DNA of 5,694 nucleotides, taken from positions 1 to 5,694 of the forward strand of contig JAOUDR010000219.1 in assembly GCA_029859185.1 (NCBI GenBank). The letters run 5' to 3'. Below the pieces are notes generated by a model. It ran no database searches and was not told the origin of the DNA. It saw only the letters and a program-made list of their open reading frames with translations. This DNA comes from Gemmatimonadota bacterium. GTDB taxonomy: Bacteria; Gemmatimonadota; Gemmatimonadetes; Gemmatimonadales; GWC2-71-9. This document shows, piece by piece, positions 1-5,340 of this stretch (its first letter is position 1; every line of letters begins with the position of its first letter). The position numbers were made by a program, and so were the translations under genes.

Positions 1-300
1 GATCGGGCGATCGATCTGCGCGAACTGCCGCCGCGGATCGACGCCAAGCCGCGTCTCTCCTTTGGCAGCCCGGAACGCCTGATGAAGTTCTTGGGCGTGA
101 CACCGGGCGCCGTGAGCCCGTTCGCGATCATCAACGACGTGGGGAGGACGGTGCAGGTGGTCCTCGACCGCGCGCTCCTCGACGCCGAGATCGTAAACCT
201 CCACCCACTCGACAACGCCAAGACCACGGCCATCCGGCCGGCGGATCTCCTGACGTTCCTCGGGGCGGAGCATCATCCACCCCTGCTCCTCGCCTTCTAG
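1..300 (+). CDS. Prolyl-tRNA editing deacylase, YbaK/ProX (PrdX-like) family, C-terminal part (5' truncated by window)
   Basis: The frame is open from base 1 to the TAG at 298-300 (99 codons), so the gene starts upstream of the window. The visible part has the pattern of the free-standing YbaK/aminoacyl-tRNA-synthetase-associated domain: LMKFLGVTPGAVSPFAIIND, a VVLD strand, then VNLHPLDNAKTT and a closing DLLTFL helix. Known members of this family (ProX/PrdX/ProXp-ala) hydrolyse mischarged Ala-tRNA(Pro), or related species, in trans in the cytosol and so protect translation fidelity. Family members are about 160-180 aa, so roughly the first 70 residues are missing, including the catalytic lysine region. 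The substrate within the family cannot be decided from this fragment. It converges on the next gene with 4 bp between stop codons and has no obvious link to the lipid transport genes. Confidence 0.88.
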   Translation, partial: DRAIDLRELPPRIDAKPRLSFGSPERLMKFLGVTPGAVSPFAIINDVGRTVQVVLDRALLDAEIVNLHPLDNAKTTAIRPADLLTFLGAEHHPPLLLAF

Positions 301-304
301 CCGC

Positions 305-1450
305 TCACGCCGCTGGTCGGCCGTACCGGACGACGACGAACGCGGCCACGCCCATCATGACAAGCGCAGCGCCGCCAGCCAGGATCAGGATCAGCAACAC
401 GTGGTCGATGATCGAGCGCGTTTCGTCCAGCCCGCGCTGGATGATCGAGTCTGCGCCTGTCAGGACCGCCGCCCGCTCCGCAGCCAGCGCCTCCAGCACG
501 ACCGCCCGTTCCGCGCTGACGGCTTGCATGGCTGCCTCGCGTTCGGTGCCGAGGGCCGTGAGCACGGCGCGGCGGTGCTCGAGGATCTCCCGCATGACGG
601 CGAGCCGCTCCGCCGCGAGGGCATCCATCAGGGCGGCGCGTTCCGCGGCCACGAGATCCGGGAGGTTTCCCATCAGTGCGGCACTGTGCACGACGAGGGC
701 ACGGAGCGAATCCAGGGTTTCGGTCCCCGCGGCCTCCTCGAGGCCGAGGGTCGTGCGCCACGCGAGGTCCCGCGCCACGTAGTCCTGCGCAAACGCCAGC
801 CGCTCCTGGAGCAGACGCAACTCGTTCTCCATGCTCGCCACCACCCCGCCAAGCCCCCCTGCGGGCCCGGCGAGCACCCGGATCTCACCGATCGGCGTCG
901 GGCGCGTGTACTGGGCAGTCGTGATGGGATGGTCGGCCACCCACGCGTCGACGCGTTCGCCCCAGTCTTCCGCGACCGAGTCCTGCCCCGCAAGGACGGA
1001 GAGCGAAAGCCGCCGCGCGTCCGCCCGGAGGGCCCGCACGGCCGCGACCGCCACCGGTTGCTGATCGCCGAACAGGGTACGACCACCCCCGCGCGTGAAG
1101 TACTGCTCCAGCTGTGCCAGCAACGTGCTGAGATCCAGGACCCCGACCAGTGGGTCGGGGCGGAGCCCCGCCTCCCGCACCTGCGGGATGACGTAGGTCT
1201 TCCAGCGCAGCGCATTGGCCCGCACGGTAGCATCCGTGCTGGCCCCTCGCATCGAGTCGGCGGCGGCTTCGATCACGGCGGCGACCTGACGACTCAGGTC
1301 GACGTTGCGGGTCCGGAGCTCGCCGCCGGACATCTCGACACCCGCCGCGCGCATCCCGGCAGTCTGGTCGGGGATCTTGGCGCAGGCTCCGGTCACGAAG
1401 CTGACGCCAAGCACCAGCACCGAGCGCACTACGGTGAAGCGAGGAGGCAT
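305..1450 (-). CDS. Unknown envelope protein: lipoprotein-like signal, six-hendecad coiled coil and C-terminal transmembrane helix (381 aa)
   Basis: I do not recognise a named family. The ATG at 1450 was chosen because it places a signal at the N-terminus: MPPRF, a hydrophobic stretch at residues 7-20, then TGAC with Cys23. An in-frame ATG at 1510 would add 20 Arg-rich residues ahead of the signal. AAGGA at 1462-1466 lies 11 nt upstream of 1450. Residues 24-265 look soluble and mostly helical. Residues 268-333 are six exact 11-residue repeats with an AERxAVLxAL-like pattern. Residues 350-374 form a strong transmembrane helix ending in RYGRPAA, which suggests a cytoplasmic C-terminus by the positive-inside rule. 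The predicted topology is a periplasmic body held at both ends. Lipidation is uncertain because the -3 lipobox residue is Thr; an uncleaved signal anchor or ordinary SPI cleavage are alternatives. The gene sits 7 bp after the 77-aa gene, so the two are probably cotranscribed, divergently from the MCE operon. A long plus-strand frame over the same DNA (401-1468) is rich in R, G, P and H and looks like a GC shadow. Confidence 0.8.
   Translation of the reverse strand: MPPRFTVVRSVLVLGVSFVTGACAKIPDQTAGMRAAGVEMSGGELRTRNVDLSRQVAAVIEAAADSMRGASTDATVRANALRWKTYVIPQVREAGLRPDPLVGVLDLSTLLAQLEQYFTRGGGRTLFGDQQPVAVAAVRALRADARRLSLSVLAGQDSVAEDWGERVDAWVADHPITTAQYTRPTPIGEIRVLAGPAGGLGGVVASMENELRLLQERLAFAQDYVARDLAWRTTLGLEEAAGTETLDSLRALVVHSAALMGNLPDLVAAERAALMDALAAERLAVMREILEHRRAVLTALGTEREAAMQAVSAERAVVLEALAAERAAVLTGADSIIQRGLDETRSIIDHVLLILILAGGAALVMMGVAAFVVVRYGRPAA
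452..649 (-). repeat. Six tandem 11-residue (hendecad) repeats within the envelope coiled-coil protein
   Basis: Residues 268-333 of the minus-strand protein divide without gaps into AAERAALMDAL, AAERLAVMREI, LEHRRAVLTAL, GTEREAAMQAV, SAERAVVLEAL and AAERAAVLTGA. Arg at position 4 is invariant. Glu-Arg at positions 3-4 occurs in five of the six copies, and hydrophobic residues recur at positions 7, 8 and 11. An 11-residue period is typical of nearly straight or slightly right-handed coiled coils, unlike the 7-residue period of canonical left-handed ones. The DNA copies have diverged, so selection appears to act on the protein period and not on recent tandem duplication. Confidence 0.85.
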
Positions 1451-1457
1451 CGTCACA

Positions 1458-1691
1458 TCAGTCCTTGAACGGGTTCTTCGACGGCGCGGCGCCTCGCGGC
1501 CGCTCGGCATCGAGCATCCGCTGCAGATCCTCGGTACTCACTTCGAACGGGTCGCGTTCCTGCACCGGAGCCCGGATCCGCACCGGGGCCACGCCCGGCT
1601 GACCCACCGGTTGCAGCTCCCACTCGGTGAACGTGTGGTCCCGCACTTCCCACGTGACTCCCTCACGATCGGTAAAGCGGCGGTAGCCCAT
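1458..1691 (-). CDS. Small charged protein of unknown function (77 aa)
   Basis: I do not recognise the family. It starts at ATG 1691 with a good Shine-Dalgarno (TGAGGG on the minus strand, 1698-1703, about 6 nt upstream) and ends with TGA at 1458-1460. It has no signal peptide or hydrophobic segment, so it is probably cytosolic. The N-terminal half (GYRRFTDREGVTWEVRDH, then TEWELQPVG) reads like a small beta-rich fold. It is followed by a proline-rich linker, a short acidic helix (FEVSTEDLQRMLDAE) and a basic, disordered-looking tail ending NPFKD. It lies directly upstream of the envelope coiled-coil gene with a 7-bp gap, and its 3' end holds that gene's ribosome binding site, so the two are probably translated from one message. 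Reality is supported by the ribosome binding site, sensible composition and spacing. No function is offered. Confidence 0.72.
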   Translation of the reverse strand: MGYRRFTDREGVTWEVRDHTFTEWELQPVGQPGVAPVRIRAPVQERDPFEVSTEDLQRMLDAERPRGAAPSKNPFKD

Positions 1692-1809
1692 GCCTGACCC
1701 TCATCGGACGGATGTGACGGCTTTCCTCAAGACTAACCGCCGTCTCGGAATGCCGCGAGCCACGCGCGTGGCCGGATCCGGCCTGGGTCCTTACTTTCCG
1801 CACCGTCCC
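1692..1809. promoter_or_regulatory. Divergent intergenic region with two abutting 14-bp palindromes
   Basis: This is the gap between the leftward 77-aa gene and the rightward mlaE-type gene, so it should hold both promoters. It contains two perfect inverted repeats, GCCACGCGCGTGGC (1759-1772) and GGCCGGATCCGGCC (1770-1783), which overlap by three bases. Together they form a 25-bp block about 27 bp upstream of the mlaE start, at a position suited to an operator or a transcript hairpin. No convincing -35/-10 pair was found on either strand. TACTTT at 1792-1797 is a poor -10 candidate for the plus strand. No good Shine-Dalgarno precedes ATG 1810. Confidence 0.4.
1698..1703 (-). promoter_or_regulatory. 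Ribosome binding site of the 77-aa gene
   Basis: On the minus strand TGAGGG ends 6 nt before the ATG at 1691-1689. It is the clearest Shine-Dalgarno in the divergent region and it fixes the start of the small gene. Confidence 0.6.
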
Positions 1810-2964
1810 ATGACCGTGTCCTCCTCCGCCGGCCTTGCCGAAGCCGCTCACCTCGACGTCCATCAGGACCCCGACGGCGCGCTCGTCGTGCGGGTGGCGG
1901 GCGCGTGGGCCGTCGGTCAGTCGTTGCCGTCCCCGGACGTCGTCGTAACCCGGCTGGCGGCCCACGCCGTACCGGCGCTCCGCTACGAGGCCACCGGGCT
2001 TGGCGCCTGGGACACGACGTTGCTGGTCTTCACGCGGGCGGTCGAGGCGGCCGCGGCGGCGCAACGCGTGACCACCGATCGGTCGGGTCTTCCCGGCGGC
2101 CTGCAACGCCTGCTCACCCTGATCGAGAGCACGCCTGTCCGGCGTGCCACGAGCGCACACGATCCCGACCCGGCGTTCGTGGAGCAGGTGGGGCTGACCG
2201 CCATCGCCGCCGGCGCGTGGCTGCGTGGCTACACCGTGTTCCTCGGCGAGGTCATGCTGAGCATGGGTCGCTGGATCCGGCGCCGGGCCCGGTTCCGTCC
2301 GGTCGACCTCGTCATCCAGGTGCAACAGGCCGGGATCGAGGCGCTGCCCGTCGTCACCCTGGTCAACTTCCTGCTCGGCCTGATCCTCGCGTTCGTTGGC
2401 GCCATTCAGCTCGAGATGTTCGGCGCCTCCATCTACGTCGCGAACCTCGTCGGGATCGCCATGGTGCGGGACATGGCCGCGCTCATGACGGCCATCGTCA
2501 TGGCGGGACGCAGCGGGGCCAGCTATGCGGCGCAGATCGGCACGATGCAGGTGAATCAGGAAGTGGACGCGCTCGAGACGCTCGGCATCTCCCCCGTCGA
2601 TTTCCTCGTGCTACCGCGGGTGATGGCGCTGATGCTCATGGTGCCGCTGCTCACCTTGTACGCCGATGTCGTGGGCGTCATCGGTGGCGCCGCCGTGGGT
2701 CTCGGGATGCTGCACATCTCCCCGGTCGCCTATTACCAGCAGACGCTCTCCGCCCTGAACGTCGGGCATCTGCTCGGAGGACTGATGAAGGCGGCGACGT
2801 ACGGCGTGCTGGTGGCGTTGGCCGGCTGCTATCAGGGGCTGCATGCCAGCCGCAGCTCGGCCGGCGTGGGCGAAGCGGCCACCACGGCGGTCGTGCGCGG
2901 CATCGTTTCGATCATCGTGGCCTGCGGCCTCTTCGCATTTCTCTTTTACGTGCTCGGCTGGTGA
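1810..2964 (+). CDS. mlaE: MlaE-type ABC transporter permease with fused N-terminal STAS-like domain (384 aa)
   Basis: This is the inner-membrane permease of an MCE lipid transporter. Residues 1-110 form a soluble STAS-like domain (strands LDVHQDPDGALVVRVAG, then the GLGAWDTTLL segment where STAS proteins usually have DSAGL). Residues 130-384 are the MlaE core, with about five hydrophobic helices. The family signature lies at residues 220-271: VRDMAALMTA, MAGRSGASYAAQIGTM, NQEVDALETLGISPVDFLVLPR. E. coli MlaE lacks the STAS part, which is supplied there by the separate protein MlaB bound to MlaF; the fusion suggests the same job done in cis. ATG 1810 was preferred because it matches the usual short lead before the STAS domain. 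In-frame ATGs at 1690 and 1750 would add 40 or 20 Arg-rich residues, and none of the three has a strong Shine-Dalgarno. The stop overlaps the ATPase start (GTGA). Confidence 0.93.
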   Translation: MTVSSSAGLAEAAHLDVHQDPDGALVVRVAGAWAVGQSLPSPDVVVTRLAAHAVPALRYEATGLGAWDTTLLVFTRAVEAAAAAQRVTTDRSGLPGGLQRLLTLIESTPVRRATSAHDPDPAFVEQVGLTAIAAGAWLRGYTVFLGEVMLSMGRWIRRRARFRPVDLVIQVQQAGIEALPVVTLVNFLLGLILAFVGAIQLEMFGASIYVANLVGIAMVRDMAALMTAIVMAGRSGASYAAQIGTMQVNQEVDALETLGISPVDFLVLPRVMALMLMVPLLTLYADVVGVIGGAAVGLGMLHISPVAYYQQTLSALNVGHLLGGLMKAATYGVLVALAGCYQGLHASRSSAGVGEAATTAVVRGIVSIIVACGLFAFLFYVLGW

Positions 2965-3737
2965 CGCTCCCGCACCCTGGCCCCGATGCCACGCCGCCGC
3001 CCATCACGGTGCGCGATCTCACGATGGCCTACGGGGATTACGTCGTGATGCAGGGGATCTCGTTCACGGTGCGCCGGGGCGACGTCTTTTTCATCATGGG
3101 TGGCAGCGGGTGCGGGAAGAGCACGCTGCTGCGTCACCTCATCGGACTCAAGGACCCGGCGGCCGGGGAGATCCTGTACGGGACCGAGAACCTGACGCTG
3201 GCGGACGCGGAGACGCGACACGCGATCCTCCGACGCGTGGGCGTCCTCTATCAGGGTGGCGCCCTGTGGAGTGCGCTCACGCTCGCCGAGAACGTCACCG
3301 TCCCGCTGCAGACGTACACCGACCTGTCGCCCAAGGTGATTCGGGAGATCGTAGGCCTCAAGCTCGCGCTGGTCGGACTCAAGGGCTTCGAAGACTTCTA
3401 CCCGTCCGAAATCAGCGGCGGCATGCAGAAGCGCGCCGGCTTGGCCCGCGCCATGGCGTTGGATCCGGAGATCCTCTGCATCGACGAGCCGTCCGCCGGA
3501 CTCGATCCGCTCTCCTCGCGGCGCCTCGACGACCTGATTCGGGAGCTCAGTGAGAGTCTGGGGACGACCATCGTCATCGTGTCCCACGAACTGCCCAGTA
3601 TCTTCGCCATCGGCACCAACAGCGTCTTTCTGGACGCGGAATCGAAGCGCATGATTGCTCAGGGATCACCCCGCGACCTCCTCGAGCGCAGCGAGCCTGC
3701 TGCCGTCCGCCAATTCCTGCGGCGGGGGGAACCATGA
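2961..3737 (+). CDS. mlaF: MlaF-type ABC transporter ATP-binding protein (258 aa)
   Basis: This is the cytoplasmic ATPase that drives the MCE transporter together with the MlaE permease. All nucleotide-binding elements are intact: Walker A GGSGCGKST (residues 47-55), Q-loop VLYQGGALWSALTLAENV with Gln98, signature ISGGMQKR (151-158), Walker B ILCIDEP (171-177, catalytic Glu176), D-loop SAGLD (178-182) and switch His209 in IVIVSHE. ISGGMQKR and the Q-loop wording are typical of the MlaF/Mkl subfamily and not of generic importers. The start is GTG 2961, inside the permease stop (GTGA). No Shine-Dalgarno is visible, so translation probably depends on ribosomes finishing mlaE. The next in-frame ATG (3024) would remove the first beta strand. 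The length is normal for the family. The stop overlaps the MCE gene start by 4 bp. Confidence 0.95.
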   Translation: MTLPHPGPDATPPPITVRDLTMAYGDYVVMQGISFTVRRGDVFFIMGGSGCGKSTLLRHLIGLKDPAAGEILYGTENLTLADAETRHAILRRVGVLYQGGALWSALTLAENVTVPLQTYTDLSPKVIREIVGLKLALVGLKGFEDFYPSEISGGMQKRAGLARAMALDPEILCIDEPSAGLDPLSSRRLDDLIRELSESLGTTIVIVSHELPSIFAIGTNSVFLDAESKRMIAQGSPRDLLERSEPAAVRQFLRRGEP

Positions 3738-4693
3738 GGAAAGGACCGAGCCCGCTGGCGGTCGGGGGGTTCGTCGTTGGGGCCGTCACCATTGCCATCG
3801 CCCTGATCGTGGTGCTGGGATCCGGACGCATCTTCGCCGAGCGCTACCCGTTCGTGGCGTACTTCAGCCAATCGGTGGCGGGCCTGCAGCCGGGCGCCCC
3901 CGTGAAGTTCAAAGGGGTCACCATCGGATCCGTGCGCCTCGTGACGCTGAGCCTCGGCGTCCAGGGCGTGCCGCTCGAGGAAACCCGTATTCCCGTCGTC
4001 TTCGAGATCGATCGCCGGATCCTGGTACGCCAGGGCGTGGACCTCGATCTCGCGGATCCCCAGGTCGCCGAACAGTGGGTCGGGGACGGCATGCGGGTGG
4101 TGCTCGCGATGGAGAGCATCGTTACCGGCCGCAAGTACATCGGCCTCGAGGTGATGCCGAACGAGCCCGTCGTGCTGGTGGGCGATACGGTGAGCGGCTA
4201 CATCGAGTTGCCGACGGTCCGTACCGGAATCGAGGGACTCGACCAGGAGATCCAGAACGCCGTACGCCGGTTCGCGCAACTCGACGTGGACAGCGCCCTC
4301 TCGACGTTCACGAGCACGATGCAATCCGTCCAGAAGCTCGTAGAAACCGAATTGGACCGGACAGCAAATCGCCTTCCCGCGACGCTCGCGCAGGTGGATT
4401 CGACGCTGCGTGCCATCCGGATGCTGGCCGTGACCTTGGATTCCGGCGTTGCGCCGCTCCGGGGCGACCTCACCGAGGCGCTGCGGAGTGCGGCGGCGGC
4501 CAGCACCGAGCTGCGGACCACGCTGGTGGGTCTCCAGGCGGCGGCCGGTCCCGACTCCCCACTGTTCGTGCGGCTGGAGGAGGCCCTCACGCGCCTCGCC
4601 TCCGCCAGCTACGCCGTCGAGACGCTGATGGAGTATCTCGCCCGCAATCCCAGCGCCCCACTGCGCGGCAAGCCCCAACCGGAGAAGAACTGA
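3734..4693 (+). CDS. mlaD: MCE (MlaD/PqiB-like) substrate-binding protein with one MCE domain and long helical tail (319 aa)
   Basis: This is the membrane-anchored periplasmic component that should form a hexameric lipid-conducting ring on the permease. It has a basic N-terminus, one transmembrane helix (about residues 9-29) and an MCE domain (about 38-145) opening with YFSQSVAGLQPGAPVKFKGV and IGSV. The pore-loop region is GMRVVLAMESIVTGRKYIGL (119-138). Its GLRxxL...S.LTG wording resembles PqiB/YebT MCE domains more than E. coli MlaD. Residues about 165-305 are predicted helical and Gln/Thr/Ala/Leu-rich, ending YLARNPSAPLRGKP, a closing motif familiar from longer MCE proteins. E. coli MlaD is only 183 aa, so the tail is a substantial addition and may build a periplasmic tube. 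The start ATG 3734 overlaps the ATPase stop (ATGA) and has a G-rich Shine-Dalgarno (GGGGGGA) just upstream. The symbol reflects the Pfam family name, not strict orthology. Confidence 0.92.
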   Translation: MRKGPSPLAVGGFVVGAVTIAIALIVVLGSGRIFAERYPFVAYFSQSVAGLQPGAPVKFKGVTIGSVRLVTLSLGVQGVPLEETRIPVVFEIDRRILVRQGVDLDLADPQVAEQWVGDGMRVVLAMESIVTGRKYIGLEVMPNEPVVLVGDTVSGYIELPTVRTGIEGLDQEIQNAVRRFAQLDVDSALSTFTSTMQSVQKLVETELDRTANRLPATLAQVDSTLRAIRMLAVTLDSGVAPLRGDLTEALRSAAAASTELRTTLVGLQAAAGPDSPLFVRLEEALTRLASASYAVETLMEYLARNPSAPLRGKPQPEKN

Positions 4694-5307
4694 TGCGGTT
4701 GCCGTCGACTCGGCAGATGCTGCTTGCCGTCCCGGTCATCCTCTTGTCCGCCGGGTGCGGGCTCTCGCCTCGCAAGGATCCAACCGTCTTCCTCGTGCTC
4801 GCCCCCGGCGCGGCCGAGGTCGTCATTCCGATGATCGCACGCACGGACCTGCACATCGGCGTGGGCCCGGTGACCTTGCCGCGCTACCTCGACCGGCCGC
4901 AACTCGTGACGCGGGTCGATGCGACCGAACTCACCGTCCACGAGTTCGCGCGCTGGTCCGCGCCGCTCGGGGCGCTGGTCGCCGACGCGATCGGCGAGAA
5001 CCTGATGAACTATCTCGCCGCGGGCAGTGTCCGGACGCACCCGTGGGCGGCGGCGGATCGGCCGAACGTGAGCGTGCGAATCGCGATCCGGCAGTTCGAG
5101 CCGGTCGCGCCGGATTCGGCCGTGTTGCGTGCGCGATGGGAGGTCGTGGATGCCGACGGCCAGCCCATCGGCGAGCCACAGGCATCCCACCACCGCACGG
5201 CCGCGGCGGTGGGGCCGAAGGCGGAAGCCCTGGCACTCAGTCGGCTGATCGGCTTGCTGGCGGCGGATATCGCCGGTGTCGTGCGGTCGGTGAATGTCAC
5301 CCGGTAG
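4693..5307 (+). CDS. PqiC-family (ABC transport auxiliary) outer-membrane lipoprotein (204 aa)
   Basis: This is a predicted lipoprotein partner of the MCE protein. The N-terminus is MRLPSTRQ, a hydrophobic stretch, then LLSAGC with Cys22 as the lipidation site. Gly at +2 means there is no Asp inner-membrane retention signal, so outer-membrane sorting is expected if the organism follows the Lol +2 rule. The family wording is clear: VGPVTLPRYLDRPQLVTR (57-74), VHEFARWSAPL (82-92), then a helix, strands VSVRIAIRQFEP and AVLRARWEVVD, and a C-terminal helix. In E. coli, PqiC sits at the outer membrane and contacts PqiB, and the same role is inferred here. The start ATG 4693 overlaps the upstream stop by one base (TGATG), with GGAG at 4681-4684 as Shine-Dalgarno. 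The length is normal for the family. Confidence 0.9.
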   Translation: MRLPSTRQMLLAVPVILLSAGCGLSPRKDPTVFLVLAPGAAEVVIPMIARTDLHIGVGPVTLPRYLDRPQLVTRVDATELTVHEFARWSAPLGALVADAIGENLMNYLAAGSVRTHPWAAADRPNVSVRIAIRQFEPVAPDSAVLRARWEVVDADGQPIGEPQASHHRTAAAVGPKAEALALSRLIGLLAADIAGVVRSVNVTR

Positions 5308-5310
5308 GAT

Positions 5311-5329
5311 GCGCGCGGCAGCCGCGCGC
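5311..5329 (+). other. Strong GC hairpin in the gap between the lipoprotein and DUF2461 genes
   Basis: GCGCGCGG and CCGCGCGC form a perfect 8-bp stem around a 3-nt loop (CAG), 3 bp after the TAG of the lipoprotein gene and 11 bp before the next ATG. No T-run follows, so it is not a canonical intrinsic terminator. It could protect the 3' end of the operon message, pause transcription, or limit ribosome access to the downstream start. At this GC content a chance origin is also possible. Confidence 0.45.
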
Positions 5330-5340
5330 CGGACCTGCGC

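Noticed and set aside
1141..1170. Two mutually exclusive GC hairpins (1141-1148 with 1153-1160, and 1156-1161 with 1165-1170), attenuator-like
   Set aside because: They lie inside the coiled-coil gene, encode ordinary residues and are expected at this GC content; nothing ties them to regulation.
401..1468. Long plus-strand open frame (355 codons) opposite the envelope coiled-coil gene
   Set aside because: Composition is R/G/P/H-rich with no recognisable domain. The minus strand has a signal, regular repeats and a membrane helix, so this is a GC-driven shadow.
1792..1797. TACTTT as a -10 element for the transport operon
   Set aside because: It has no acceptable -35 partner at the right spacing and too few matches to call a promoter.
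1905..2960. Upstream extension of the ATPase frame through the permease gene
   Set aside because: The extension is the +1 shadow of the permease, Arg/Gly/His-rich; the ATPase begins at GTG 2961.
3659..4678. Minus-strand open frame (339 codons) opposite the MCE gene
   Set aside because: No domain pattern and biased composition; the plus strand clearly encodes the MCE protein.
1574..4781. Nine GGATCC sites, four of them within 3818-4059
   Set aside because: This is more than base composition alone would give, but the sites fall in different frames of favoured codons (ATC CGG, GGA TCC, GAT CCG) and show no spacing rule, so codon use is the simpler explanation.
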